Assembly: GCA_963580455.1 (NCBI GenBank)
Contig: OY756957.1
Coordinates: 5,275,001 to 5,339,000, forward strand
DNA: 64,000 bases
Reading direction: 5' to 3'
Source: Euonymus europaeus
Taxonomy: Eukaryota > Streptophyta > Magnoliopsida > Celastrales > Celastraceae
Part shown: positions 33,299 to 45,916 of the stretch, in pieces
Numbering within the stretch: the first letter of the stretch is position 1
How the letters are laid out: every line of letters starts with the position of its first letter
The notes under the pieces: generated by a model
Database searches by the model: none
The model's input: only the letters and a program-made list of their open reading frames with translations
What the model was told of the DNA's origin: nothing
Program-made: the position numbers and the translations under genes

Positions 33299-34915
33299 GA
33301 CTGAGGTCAAAAGAAGGGTCCAGTATTTCAATTTTCTATTGGAAGTATTTTCCTTTTCGTATTCTTTGCTCATCTTTTAAGTGTAATGGACATCTGTCTT
33401 ACAAAACAAAAACATAATGAAATGTGTAGATATTTGCCCACCAATTGGTCAATTCCAAAAAAATTAAAATTTCAGTTAAATAGCTAAGGATTTATATTTT
33501 TAAAAATTTATTATATTATTTTATTTTAATTGAAGCCATAATGCTATTCATACTAAAATATAGGAAAATTTGTGATAAGTATCTAAAATCGAGTCCCGAA
33601 AAAATAAAAAAGTGGGATAAAAAGGGAATTTTTTTTATAAAGGTTATATATATATATATAAGTATTATTTTGTTTTCCTTTATAATATAAAAAATAAAAA
33701 TTTAATAAAAAATTTTGTCTGACCAGACTTCATTTCATTTTGTTTGAAAGAACATAACACAAACAAAGGGTAAGCTTTCTCTCACACCAACACAACTTCT
33801 ACTTTTCAATTTTTAGCCAATCAACCCAACACAACTTCTACTGTTCAATTAAAGATTGAATTGAGTTGGAAAAATAATATATAGTGAGATTATCATATTA
33901 GTCTTTATTAATATGGTAGAATGTTGATTTTTGGAGAAATATGATAGATTTTAGTATATGGAATTTTGAGATTTGGGATGTTAGAGTGGGTTTATGTCTA
34001 TAAAATTAAATTGAGTTGATTTTTTTTATTAAATATGTTACTAAATTTACTTGGAGGATACTTGTATTGGAGGTAGGAGTTTGTGTGTTGTCGACAAAGA
34101 GGTAGGAATGTTCATTTTCTTCCTTTGCAAACCTTTCTTGTTCATAAAAACTTTAACCTTTATAATTTTCGAATCTTCCGTATATCATTCAATTTATCAA
34201 TTCTTTTGGGTTACTATTTGATTGTTTCAAAATGGGTTGAAACTCAAATTAATTTTTTTTAGAGGCATAATGGACCACCAGATAAGGGTTCGCCAGTTCG
34301 AATGTTTTCATGTTTAGGAATGATATTTTAGAATTGATAATTGTGTCATGAAATGAATTTAGAAAATGAAAATTGTATGATGGATTTGCACATTCTTCAT
34401 GAATTTATCGTGCAGACCGACCTACGGTGCCGATATATAAGATGAAGGGTAAAGTTGTGAAGGCGATCCACGACCTTATTGGTGTCGTGAGATGAGAGTT
34501 TAGAGATTCGGATGGGTATACAGAGACTTTATTTACATAACAAATTGTGCATTTATTTCGTTCTTTCACATTTCTGTCTTTATTAGTTACTCTTTCTTTC
34601 ATATCCTTACTCAATATTCGGTTCATCTTAAATTCTGCTAACTTCAAGTTTTCTAAAGATACCCAACTTTTTGTGGCATTCAATGAATGATTTGTTTTAA
34701 ATGTAGGAAGCCGCACACAAATCCACGTATTCCTTGACCCATCATATTACGACATCAAAATATTGAGAATGCAGTGGTTAGGTAGTTGCCTAGTGTTGAA
34801 ATTGCTCCTTCATTATTTCCTTTCATGATTCTTCTGATAAATTCTTAATTCTCACACCCCAATCTCCCACAACCCAACTCATTTCTCCCTTTGTTTTCCC
34901 ACAGTAAGTTAGTCT

Positions 34916-35161
34916 ATGGTGGCTGCTTCTAGCAATCTGTCATTTTCCCATAGGCCAATGAATAGCTATGGCCAATGCCCAATGAGTTTCAACCAAGTGC
35001 ATGGCCTGTGGCCTTCTATGAAGTCAGGAAGTGCTGTAAAGGTTAGGAAATGTCCAACTCTTCGTGGAAAAATTGGGCTCCAACATGTAACGTGGCTATA
35101 TATCCCACTCCATATTCAATTTCATGAAAAAAATTTAGTGACAAGTAAAAATGAAAGATAA
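34916..35161 (+). CDS. Small orphan ORF, function unknown
   Basis: An 81-codon frame beginning MVAASSNLSFSHRPMNSYGQ. The first 40 residues are rich in Ser and poor in acids, like the start of a plastid-targeted protein, and a donor-like GTTAGG follows GCTGTAAAG at about 35041. It could be an isolated first exon left from a lost gene, or chance. No family recognised. Confidence 0.25.
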   Translation: MVAASSNLSFSHRPMNSYGQCPMSFNQVHGLWPSMKSGSAVKVRKCPTLRGKIGLQHVTWLYIPLHIQFHEKNLVTSKNER

Positions 35162-35427
35162 AATCTTGTATCGATGATCTCTCAATTAATTAGTACAAAA
35201 AAAACAAAAAAAAATCTTTTTTTCTTATTTATGGAAAATTTTGTTTGTATAATTCCATTACAAACATTACAGTATATTCTGATCTCAGAATTGCAAAAAT
35301 AAATAAATAAAGCTACAGAAGCATTAAGGAAGAAAAAAATGGAAGAAGAAAGAAAATAATCAGCCTGCATGGTATTAATTTATTGCAAGTGCAGAGTATT
35401 TTTATTTTCTGGACTAATATAGTAATA

Positions 35428-35667
35428 TCAATGACCAGGTCCTCTAGGGCTGGGACCTGATGCTAGCCGTTGAAGCCAGCAGGCCATGGTGGTCTTCGCC
35501 TTCTCATAGACCGTCGACGAAGAGTATGTCTTGAGGTGGTTTGCGCTGGCAAAGTCCACCGACTCCGATAGCACCCTCCCCGCATCCACCACTCCAACAT
35601 GGTTCAAAATCGCCACTGAAATCATCAAAATGATCAAAAGGGTGCTGCTGCTTGTTTTCATCTTCAA
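35428..35667 (-). CDS. PIP/PIPL-type secreted signalling peptide precursor
   Basis: Intronless 79-residue precursor. Residues 1 to about 29 are a signal peptide (hydrophobic STLLIILMISVAILNHVGV, then VDA). A variable middle follows, and the protein ends exactly with RLASGPSPRGPGH. That C-terminus carries the SGPS...GxGH signature of PAMP-induced secreted peptides (PIP and PIP-like), and as I recall it is the same as or very close to Arabidopsis PIP1. PIP1 is released in the apoplast and perceived by the receptor kinase RLK7 to amplify immune signalling; the prolines are usual hydroxylation sites. It has a single copy of the motif. TATA and W-box elements lie upstream. The homology is strong because the conserved core is at the very C-terminus, before the stop. 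Confidence 0.9.
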   Translation of the reverse strand: MKMKTSSSTLLIILMISVAILNHVGVVDAGRVLSESVDFASANHLKTYSSSTVYEKAKTTMACWLQRLASGPSPRGPGH

Positions 35668-35811
35668 AAGACCAAGAAGAAATTAAAAATGTATCCAAGA
35701 TGGTCTTTAACGGTGTTCTTATTTGTGGGTGGAAAGACTAAAGAGAGGTGTGTGTGTGTGTGTGCTTCTTGTGTTGTAGATGCATGTGAAGCAAAGAATG
35801 GGAAGTGCGAG

Positions 35812-35874
35812 TATTTATAAGGGAAAAAGTCGGAAGAAGTAGTGTTTGTAAATTTGTATTGTGTTGTGTTGACC
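35812..35874 (-). promoter_or_regulatory. PIP-type gene promoter: TATA and W-box
   Basis: On the minus strand TATAAATA (35812-35819) lies about 145 bp upstream of the ATG at 35667. A W-box, TTGACC on the + strand at 35869-35874, sits about 50 bp further upstream. A (GT)n run at 35748-35763 falls in the expected 5' UTR. WRKY control would fit the known immune inducibility of this family. Confidence 0.6.
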
Positions 35875-36668
35875 AAGGAAATAGGAGGAGGAGGATTGTG
35901 TTGAATTGGTCTTCCCATGCAAGAAGCACGCCATTTTGTTTAATGCTGAAACATGGGGGGTTTTATAACTTTGAATAAGTCGATCTCTGAATTTACTTGT
36001 ACACCCTTCACAAGGACATTATATACATTTATGGGAAGGGCAATTTGGTCATATCAATCAGGCATTGTAATTGAGTCCAAGGTTAAGAAATTTGAATATG
36101 GACTATATACATACTACTATATATATATACTTGAACAACTTAAGGTTTGAATGGACCATTAACAAAAATTTGAAGATTATATGCACGTAAGCTATGAGAC
36201 TTGGGTAGCACTTTGAGACTTCCGAGAAAGCACACTGCTGATGAATGCTACTACCGGTTGTAACATACGGGTTACAACCCGTGCTCGACTCAGTTGACAC
36301 ATGAAAGTGTATTTATTGTCCATTGTACGTACGGAGGTTTGAATATTTCAATTTCCTGATCTACAGGGATTGTTAATAGTGAATTTAACTACTACAAATA
36401 ATCCAAAAGCAAGCTGTTTTGCTGCAAGGAATGTATGTAGATACAATTACAACATGACAACAGTTGGTAAAAAACCATTTGAAAAATTCTTAATTTTCAA
36501 TGATTTCAAAGTTGTTGGCTTCTTTCTATGACATGTTCAATGACAATCCTTGGCTATTCAAACTTTACAGGATGAATTTGTCGGCAGAAGAAATCCGATC
36601 ATCATCGTTCGAAGACCACAGTAAGAATGTTACAATTTGCAAAAGCACTAATGTACGTACTTTGGATT
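35875..36668. other. Gap between PIP-type gene and VIPP1
   Basis: Distal upstream DNA of the PIP-type gene and downstream DNA of VIPP1. It includes a 9-bp perfect inverted repeat, GGTTGTAAC/GTTACAACC, at 36256-36279 with a 6-base loop. Nothing else was recognised. Confidence 0.5.
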
Positions 36669-39600
36669 TCAGAACTCCCTAGTCTTTTCTCGCAACTCAT
36701 TGAGCTCAACCTCAATCTCTGGATCTCTAGATGAGAATTCCATGTTTGAGGAGGTAGAAACTGTTCTACCGGGTGGAAGCTCTCCTTTCTGTTTAGAAAA
36801 CAAACAAGAGACAAGACTCAGAATTGATAAACTAAACCTAACCTCTATTATTATCAGAAAATCCGAAAAGAACGAAAAACATTGAGATATTCTCAGTATC
36901 CGGATACAGACCATATAAACTAAATTAACAATGGCATGGGGATATATGTGTGAAAAAATACAAAGCAATAAATTCTTTCAATATAATACAACTACTGCTA
37001 AGAAGTTTGATTATTAGTCTTCTCACTGTTTTAGTTCAATTATGTTATTGTTAGGCTTTGATGGGCATGTTTTTAGACTTTAGTCATGATGTAGTTTTAG
37101 GTATACTTCAATTTGCAATTGCGGAGGCGGCGTCCAAGGAAGGTCGTTTGCTGTCAACAAATAGTTGTGAAACAGTAAAAAATAGTCCAAGAATACAAAT
37201 TTCTATGTACTAACATTATTCAGCTAGGATCTTGATAATGAAATACTAAATACTTAGTCTATGTTGGAGGCATGCTGCCTCATTTTTTCTTTCTCCCTTG
37301 TCCTTTTCTACCCTATAATTTTAGTAAAACAACTCATGTGCCTAAGGCTCCTGCAGTGGGCGTGATTGGGGAGAGACGGGATGTACACAAAACTTATCTC
37401 TTAATATGAGGAGATGTTTTTAGGAATTGAACTTGTGACCTTTAGGTTGCACCCATACAACTTTACGATTGGGCCACATGCTCGCCTATAGCTTTAGTAT
37501 ATATTTTTTTTGTTGCAATAGTTCCCATTCAAGTTATCGAACTGGCCCTTGTTTCCCTTCTAATCTTCATAAGTCCTGCTAAATTCAATCACTGAATTCC
37601 AAATTCATAAAAACTGTACTAAAGAGTAAAATATATAGTTTCAAGGAAGTTGCACACTCTTTAAATTCAGATGAAAAAGAGAAAACAATACTAAAGTGAA
37701 AGGAATCTAGTTTTACTGGTGAAATGCAACTTCTCCAATGGTGAAATGTAACTTCTCGAAGTCAATAATGTGATGAAGAAATGATTAAGTCTGAAGAATT
37801 GAAGGCAAAAGGTTGTTATGCTGTAAAATATTGGAATTTGCAAACATTAGTGGAATGCAAGAAAGAAGAGAACAAAAAAACAACTAGACATCGAGAACAT
37901 CCCAAAGTACTGAAGAATAAACCAAGCATCATGATGGTAAGCCAAACTTGAGAAAGAAATAAAACATTTAAATCAAAATGATCGACTTTATATTATCTCA
38001 TATATGACAAGTTACCACCATTAGTTTTGTTAATCTACGATCTCAGATTTTTGCATCTTGAAAATTTGATAATACTTAAATACTTCAAAGCTCAAGGTTA
38101 CCTTTAACTGAGGGTCAACAATGCAACCATAAAATAAGAAATTTTCTTGTTCCTCTTCCACTTAGATTTATCCTTTTAATTCAGAGTTTATACATACTCA
38201 GAAGAATCTGTATTTTTCTAATTCAGTAAATTACAGTATTTCAATAACACATGCATATAGAATCTGTAGTTCTGCATGTGTTCACTTTTGATAGAACATC
38301 AATAATTTTATTTTATTTCATCTGCATTTTCTCCTGTTGCTTTATCTGTCTTCCTCTGTGGAGTTTGTTTCTCCTTTTCTTACTTTTATGTACGCTGCTA
38401 CAGAATTAGAGTAGCTAATCACAGAAACTAATCCAATCACTTGATTTTTACCCTCAATATTTGTATATCTCATTTGAACTCAATTCCTGAACACTAAAAC
38501 ATTCCTCTAAAAGCCAAACTTAAAAGTTCCTATTTTAAATACCTTGTACACCACAAAGAAATGGATTCAAGTAATGAGATATCATGGAGCCTACAAAGGC
38601 GTATGTTGGAAGGGAAAATCTTACCTCCAAAGAAAATCTCAAGCTAGACATATGTGGGTTTATTTAGTTTAGATGAAGCTGTACATACTTAGAAAACAAC
38701 AAAGAATAGGAACTTCCCACATCACAAGTTATTATACCGTACCTTTGAGCTGCCAGACAGCTCTTTTTTCAGATTTGAAAGATCATCATCAACTGACGAG
38801 GTCTCAAGTAATGAAAACTGCAGCACAGCCAGTATTAAAAAGATTCATAAATGAGCGAAAAAGTCAGTTGTGTAAGGACCAATTAAATGCATGGTTGAAT
38901 TCCCGTTCTCATGTGAAAAACAGCAGCATGATACGTGTAAGAGCGCAATCATAGAAGATATTTTTCCAGCTTAAAAAGAAAATTACATACAACCGCCCTG
39001 GACATATTCTTATACTATATAACATGAGCAAATGTGTTTATTTATTCGTGAGGAGACCATCTTTGCAATACCACATATCTCTGAACAGCCCAGATGTTCC
39101 ATGTTAAAACTAGACTCCAATTAAGGATAAAGAAAAAGTACACAAATAGGAAGGTGTGGCCACATACAAGCTTGCATGACTGTGAATGTGCATACAAGTG
39201 TTAAGTGTTAGATAAGTTATAGACGAATTGGCAAATGGTAACTAGAATGTAAATGTTATGCTGGTCCTTAAAAGAAAATTAAAGGTGGACACTAAACAAC
39301 ATCCCCACACAAGGCTCCAGCAGGGGGCGGGTTTGGGTACACGAAAGATGTATGAAGATCTTGCCTCCCACATAATATGTAGAGAGGTTGTTTCCAGAAA
39401 TTGAATATATGACCTCTAAATTGCTTTCCTACAACTCTGCCACTGATCGACATGTTTGTAGAAAATCACAAAAATATTTCAAAGAAAACTCCACGTAAGA
39501 ATGGTTGGAACAAAAAGCATTGATCTCGTTTTCACTTCCGGTATCCTAATAACAGTCAAAACTGCATCGGTTTTCTACTTCACTTTTCCGACACTTTTGT

Positions 39601-42600
39601 TTACACACCCAACTGCTTCCACCAAAAATAATCATAACATAAAGGAGGGGAATGGTTTCTACCTTGCTTTCCAGGTCATCAGTAGTTAACTGGCCAAGAG
39701 CTTCTGCTTGGGACTCCATTGCCAAGACTATCAAAATTAAGGGACGGGAAAGAGAAGAGGAAACAGGAAAAAACTTTAGAACCGATTTAGTATATTCAGT
39801 TTGATGCTTTATCATGTAAAACTGTAGCAAAGATTAACATGGTATGAGAACAGTAATGTGGCTATTCTGAGCAGCCATAAACACTACAAGCAAATGAAGA
39901 ACAATCTTGACAAGAAGCTATAAGGATTCACATGCCAGGAGAGATGATAACAAACAGGGAACATTTGAAAGTTACAAGCAGCATGAATTTCCAAAAGGAC
40001 AAAAGAAAGCTAAGGCAATATAGAGCCACCATGGACGTCAATGGCATATAACCACATGACATAGTCAGATCATGGGATAAAGGCCAAAGGATCTCCTTTG
40101 TTTGCAAACTTTTGGGTAAGATACTCACTCCTTGACTACTATAACAAAAGAGAAAGACATTTGGCGAATAGATCTTTCCTATAAGACAACTTGGAGCCCA
40201 TTTACCATCTCCTTTCACATTGCAATTGGTCAAGAAGTTTATGAAAGTGGACTTGGAAGTTCATTGCTATTAAGTAGGGTACTGCCAAGTCCCTATAAAA
40301 GCTCTGGCAGCCATGGGTGACAAAAACAGGAACTTTAGACTTCCTTCTACGGTGCTTTTGGAACTTAGAGGATTTCGTTAGAAAATGGACAAAAAAAAAA
40401 AAAAAAAGGTCTATGAAGACTCGGATACTCAGGAAAGATTTAGATTATTGGTCCAGCACTTTGAGATTGTGCCCTGTAATTCCAAATCACCCAACAGCCT
40501 AGTCATTTGAGAGTTGAACTGCCTCACCTTTTTCTTCCATTTTTTCAAAAGCTGAAAGAGCACTGCTTGTATTGACATTCCCCAACATCTCACTCACTTT
40601 GGTCGCAGTTCTAAGGCAAAAAGACTATAATGAGAAACATCGAGGTGACACATGCAGAGAAAAGGGGGCATAAAAAAGAGAAATGGAAACAATACGAACT
40701 TTGCAGACTGAGCACGTGCTTTCAAAGTATCTTTCTTTGACTTTGCCTCTTGTATTTTGCTCTCCAAAAGCTACACAAAATTGAATTGATGGAATGCAAC
40801 TGTAACAAATTCATCATTATGTACCAAAAAAATTACACTCATCAAATAGACAAATAGGTTCTCATAAATTAAAGGTAAAATTACCGCAAGAAATTCTAGA
40901 AGTTACGTAGTTCTTTTTTTAATCATAGAGATTGCCAAACGGATCTAAATATAGGATTATAGCCAGCATCATTGTAGCCCTTTCTTGGATTTTAAATTGA
41001 AGAAAGATTGTTACTTATTTTCATCTTAGGCTTCCAACTTTATCTCATCAGAAATGGTGATGAAAAAATTGATAACGAGATGAAGCCCTGCATTTCTCAC
41101 CTCTTCTGTTTCTTGCGAAATGAAGATACAATATCACCAAACTCAGCATTTTGCTCCTATTTAAGCTGATCATGGTAAACCAACCAGTGCTTAATCTATA
41201 TTTCACTTTCAAACAAAAAAATAAAACCATTTGAGCTTCCTAGTTCGTACCGGCACAATTATCAATTACCAAATATGTCACTGCCACATACCAGTCAGAA
41301 CAATGCCAAGACCCAAGATTTTAAACTGTGGCATTTCTTCTTAGATAACAACTAAAAGCATCTAAAATGCAGAAATAAAGAACAAGTATACCCGTGTATA
41401 GGAGACAAGACTTAGATAACAACTAAAAGCATCTAAAATGCAGAAATAAAGAACAAGTATACCCGCGTATTGGAGACAAGACTTTCCACAACACTTTTCT
41501 GCTGATCAAGTTGACCTTTCAAAGCACTAGAATTATCCTGCAAAAATAGAAACATTGCAACATTTAAGTGGTCTAGATTGTGACACGGCTTCAAATAGTT
41601 TTACTTTTCAATTTACAATTTCCAAGATGAAAAGTCAGCAGCTTGGCATCTATTCTGCATTCTTCCATAGATAGCACAAATTTATTAAAAGGGATGACCA
41701 AAGCAAAGGGCCACAACCCTAGTACAATGGAAATAAGACCAATAACTATAAGCATAAGCCAAGAAGCAACAATGAACCAGAATTCTCTAATTTCAGTGCT
41801 GTCCTATTAAGAATACATGCTGGACGACTATGAAAGGATAAGAATGCATTCACTTTAACACTGGGTTTAAAGTGGGTAATCATCTTCCACCAATCATAGA
41901 TTGGTAAAATGGGTGACGTAAAAGGAAAATAATATTTTTCTTTCAACATTTACCAACGAAAGAAGCTTTAGCAGCTGATGTGATCACATAGTAAATAAAC
42001 CACATAGATTACCATTTCTTAACATATTATTGTATACATATATAAGGAAAAAGGTAAACAACTCCCGTGCAGGTGTGCACAAGGCTACTGCAGTAGGCGG
42101 GCTTGGGGACATGCATGATATACACAGACTTTACCCTGACGTAATATGTGAAGAAATTGTTTCCAGGAATTGAATTTATGAACTCTAGGTTGCACTATGC
42201 AGATCTACCTTTCTAAAAATAAATCAGTAAGAAATGAAGTGGAGAAGACAGAGAAAGAAATCATATTGGCCACTCGCGATAAGTAATTGCATTCCTTACA
42301 CAGATTCAGCTGGATTTTTCCTAGACACTAATGATAAAAGATAAGTGAAATAGAAATTCATAGCATAAAAAAATTCGAAGGACGATGAAATTACAGCATA
42401 AGATTTACGCCTTTTGAGAGCTTCACGAGCAAGATCTTCATTTCCTTTCTCCAGAGCAAGTTGTGCCTTACGGTACCTAAACGTAGGAAAATAGTAAAAC
42501 AGATCACCACCACACTAAAGGAATAAAGAATAAAAAGTCGATCATAGCTGACCATTCTTCAGAAGCTAGTGCTGCAGCTTTGTACTTATTTTCCAACCGC

Positions 42601-44084
42601 TTTTGAGAAGCCAATACCTAAATGAAAATGATCAACATAAAAAGCTTAAACATTCGTCGCATAAGAGAACATCATATAAAGGGACTTTTCATTTTATATG
42701 TCTAAAGAAAAACAAATCACTATAAAGAGAAAAACAGGAAGGAGGGAAAAAGACAAAAAACAAAATAAAAAAAACAGAGAGAACAAATGCAAGGCTATGA
42801 GGCTTACTTGTGCTGTGGCCTGACGCATCTTTATCAAGTCATCATTCATTTCAATCACTGTTTGCTCTAAAATCTTTTCCGGATCTTCAAATGAACTTAT
42901 GACAGCATTTGCATATGACTAAATGTGTAAAACAGTAATATCATGTTATTTTTGGTAAGTAGAAATCAGACACCATGGTAATCATATCGAGGCTACCATG
43001 TTATTATTGCAGGAATCCAGTTAACAATTCTCAAAATTTCACCTTCACAACTCGAGCAAACCGATCAAAAAGGTTCATACGAGTGCCAAGAGCTCCTCCT
43101 CCATGTCTATGGTGTTGGGCTCGGTTGGAGGTGGATAACTTTATGCCTGAGATTCTTATAGCATGCACTACAACAAAAATTATATTGCTAAGAGTGGATA
43201 TTAGTGCAAAGAGGTAACAATAGAGAAAACAGCATTAACACACAAGAAGGGTGACATTCATCTCCTTCCTCAAAAATGGGACAACATGCATTTATTATCT
43301 CATACAGCAAAAGATACACAAATCCCTAGATAAATATCAATTAAGTACCTCTGCATGTAATCAATGACAAAGACAATAAACTAAGAGAGAATTTCAAAAC
43401 CTTATTACTATACAAGGTCATGAATTTTCTAGTTCAGAGTGACAATTTGCAACAAATATCGAATTCAATGAAACTTTTTTTTTATCTGGCACAAAGAAGA
43501 ACAAAAACTACAGCGTGACAATCTCCAGACCAAAACAGTGATCCGGAGGGTCTAAGTTACTGGAAAGCCAATCCTGGAAAGCTAAAATAAAACGATTGGG
43601 AATGCTCCTAGAAACACATCTGGTCGTGGCACATTTGGCGAAGCGATCCGCCCAAGCATTTTATGTTGCCCTACATAAGTAGATTGAACAGCCAAGTAAA
43701 CCTGAAGCTCATTGCGTTCATAGTAACCCACTAATACTCTATTCCATAAACAAATAATGCCCAGAACTGACATGACTAAAACATGAATCCCTTCACATTT
43801 CTTTAAATTTCCAAAATTTATCGACAGCCCAAGAGAGTTCAAACTGAAAGAAAAGGTAATTTTAATTGGAAAGAGAACTTATATACAACTGAAAGACAGA
43901 GAAAGTAACTAAGAGAGGTGACAATACCTCCCCCATTGAGAAACGACGTGGTAAGAGGTGGCTTCACCGGACTTAGAGATTGGCTGTTAGAGCACGAGGA
44001 GGAAGACGAAGACGAAGAAGAATAAGAAGAACTAGGTGGCAATGGGAAGGTTAATCCCGTAATTACTTGCAACTTTATGGCCAT
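36669..44084 (-). CDS. VIPP1: VIPP1/IM30, thylakoid membrane-maintenance PspA-family protein
   Basis: Plastid member of the PspA/ESCRT-III-like family that forms rings and rods on inner-envelope and thylakoid membranes. Eleven exons: 43928-44084, 43043-43167, 42808-42918, 42553-42617, 42395-42476, 41463-41537, 40700-40770, 40528-40610, 39663-39727, 38743-38817 and 36669-36788; 342 residues. The first 52 residues are a transit peptide with a long Ser run. The PspA core starts [20 protein letters not shown], continues [39 protein letters not shown] and an extended coiled coil ([20 protein letters not shown]), to DDLESKFSLLE. After a Ser/Lys-rich linker comes the extra C-terminal helix that distinguishes VIPP1 from PspA ([16 protein letters not shown]). 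Introns hold three SINEs, an RNase H relic and a 71-bp duplication at the exon 6 donor. Confidence 0.95.
37326..37486 (-). mobile_element. Au-type SINE
   Basis: The reverse strand reads GGCGAGCATGTGGCCCAATC, then GGTGCAACCTAAAGGTCACA, GTTCAATTCCTAAAAACATC, TGTGTACATCCCGTC and CTGCAGGAGCCTTAGGCACA, the full Au layout. It lies in the last intron of VIPP1. Confidence 0.85.
39304..39458 (-). mobile_element. Au-type SINE, diverged
   Basis: The reverse strand retains the 5' ACATGTCGATCAGTGGCAGA box A region, a TTCAATTTCTGGAAACAACC stretch, ATATTATGTGGGAGGCAAGA and the 3' GCTGGAGCCTTGTGTGGGG end. It lies in the VIPP1 intron before exon 10. Confidence 0.75.
41340..41481. repeat. 71-bp tandem duplication over a VIPP1 splice donor
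   Basis: Two adjacent 71-bp copies (41340-41410 and 41411-41481) differ at only a few bases. The second copy contains the last 19 bases of VIPP1 exon 6 and its donor (GG|GTATAC on the minus strand). The first copy repeats those exon bases and a donor-like site 71 bp further into the intron. Confidence 0.9.
42064..42215 (-). mobile_element. Au-type SINE, 5'-eroded
   Basis: The reverse strand has GTGCAACCTAGAGTTCATAA, ATTCAATTCCTGGAAACAAT, TATTACGTCAGGGTAAAGTC and CTACTGCAGTAGCCTTGTGC, with the first part of box A diverged. It lies in the VIPP1 intron between exons 5 and 6. Confidence 0.75.
43485..43842 (-). mobile_element. RNase H-like (RVT_3) relic in VIPP1 intron 1
   Basis: Minus-strand translation, with frame changes, gives [14 protein letters not shown], then [20 protein letters not shown] and GLEIVTL followed by a stop. 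The NAWADRFAK element resembles the end of the RNase H-like domain found in plant non-LTR elements and their domesticated or pseudogenic copies. A second relic with the same ending lies at 45325-45916. It was inserted in VIPP1 intron 1 (43168-43927), in the same orientation as the gene. Confidence 0.6.
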
Positions 44085-44804
44085 ACTGGGAAAAACTGAT
44101 CGTCTCAGAATTGTGAGGACAGACAGACGATGAAGAGATTGGAAATTTGGAATTGCTTTGCTCCTCTCATGAGTTCACTGTTAAAAGTTGAACCGGTTCA
44201 CCAGGTTCCCTCGGTTTGGATAAAGCTATTTGTACCCCAATTTTTTTCGATTTCACCTTAAAAATATATTAAAAGAAATTCAAAAGAATTTTTTTGATAA
44301 ATTACCCACATCACATAACCAACTTAATCATGAAGAAGATGAAAGTTAATCAAAAATGAAAATGCTCAACTCTTGAGATGACATTTAATCGCATTCCGAT
44401 ATAATCATTGTTGACGATTGCAGCTTTTTTAATATATAAGTGTAGCGGTATCATTTCAAGTGAAAAATGATTAGTTTAAACATTTTAAGATATGAATGGT
44501 TAATTTTAAAATATATTTTTTTTACCTAGTTCTATTTACTTCACAATAATAAAAAAAAGATCAAGAAAGCAAGGTTACTCAATTCAACAACTCTAACCCC
44601 CATAAACACTAAAACTCTATTTTGGACTCTGTTTCATCTCTCTCTCTCACACATGATAGAGAGCGACTTGATTCCATGAGATCGTCACTTTGCGGTAAGG
44701 CACTCGATTAAGCCTATACTTCTCTCAGAATTTTGCTCCAAATCGCTAAGTTCAATTAAGCTTGGGTGTTCAATTTTTATTTCATCTTTGTCTCTCTTGC
44801 ACGA

Positions 44805-44807
<3 letters not shown>

Positions 44808-44837
<30 letters not shown>
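44808..44837. repeat. (CT)n microsatellite
   Basis: About 15 uninterrupted CT units, 720 bp upstream of the VIPP1 start codon. Confidence 0.95.
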
Positions 44838-44839
<2 letters not shown>

Positions 44840-45324
44840 CAAAGATGGCTATTGACAAGAAGAGGTTAATCTATGATGGGGTGTCATAGTCTAAACCCTA
44901 AAATTCTAAAAGTTAGGGTGCAATCTATTTTGAATTGAGATTTTTTAGTAATGTGGTGAAATCAAGAAAAGTTTGTGTGAAAATAGTCTTACCCAAAAAA
45001 TAAAAATGTGGTGTGATATAACACACATTTCAAACCATTTAATTAAAATTGTAGACTTTTTTATTCTATACGAAGTGCATAGACCTCATATCTAAGCTTG
45101 GTTCCACTCTTAAAGAGACAAGTATTAAATTTTTTAAAGGGATACTAAGAGCAACCCAACCCAAATATGTAAAATTGAGGATATAAAATGAGATACACAT
45201 CCCTAAATAGTGACTTTTTGGGTGTAAATTTTTGGTGCTATAATGATAGTATGTATAAATGAGGTTATAAAATTCTTTTGTGCTGCAATGCTAGTTTTTG
45301 TTGTTGTTGTTGTATGGCAAGCAA

Positions 45325-45916
45325 AGAACGAGAAGAACTACAGAACCCCCACCTCTAACCCAAATCTATGGTCAGGAGGATCAAAACCACTATGGAGCCA
45401 GTCTTGAAATTACAAGAGAAAAGAGTCAAAAATGCTGCTTGAGTGACTCAAAATAGAGGCCCATTTGACGAATCTATCCGCCCAAGCATTTTCATGCCTG
45501 CTAACTTTCGACAATTCTCAATCTGACAAACTATCAAGATTCCATCTAATATCCTCTATCACAGTCTCAAGCACCCAAGCAATCACCAAAGTTGGTTGAA
45601 GAACAGCTTTAACAACAATTAAAGCATCACCTTCAAATTGGATATCATTCAGCCGAAGCTCCAGACATTGAACCATTCCAAGCCTTAACGACATAGCTTC
45701 CCCAAAAGATGCATCCCGCCGAGAATAACAAGAAACCGTCACAAAAATCACATGACCAGCAGCATGATAGTTATTATAGTAGTTATAATGGCTGCGAATA
45801 TATTTTACGGCTGCGTTTGGTACAGAGATTGTTAGAGTATTATGCTGGCATGAGAAGCCTATATCCGCTAACATCACCAAACACCATTTTGGAGATGTCA
45901 TAAAAGCTAGCTGCAA
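45325..45916 (-). mobile_element. RNase H-like (RVT_3) relic
   Basis: A minus-strand open stretch (45518-45916) includes DASFGEAMSLRLGMVQCLEL and LNDIQFEGDALIVVKAVLQP, where EA and EGDA match the conserved acidic positions of RNase H-like RVT_3 domains. Continuing, NAWADRFVKWASILS, a stop, then FQDWLHSGFDPPDHRFGLEV run to about 45325. At least one internal stop makes it non-functional. It is clearly related to the relic at 43485-43842. Confidence 0.65.

Larger units (their letters stand above)
29848..35427. other. Long repeat-rich gap between chitinase and PIP genes
   Basis: This contains the chitinase 3' UTR, then non-coding sequence. A block at about 30640-31060 is clearly richer in G and C than its surroundings (for example CCCGGCGTGGTCGCCCGG) and has no coding frame I recognise. 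Also here are a GA microsatellite (31692-31738), a fold-back SINE cluster (32150-32487), a degenerate initiator tRNA (33115-33185), a site II cluster (33208-33298), a very AT-rich block (33400-34260) and a short orphan ORF (34916-35161). Confidence 0.5.
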
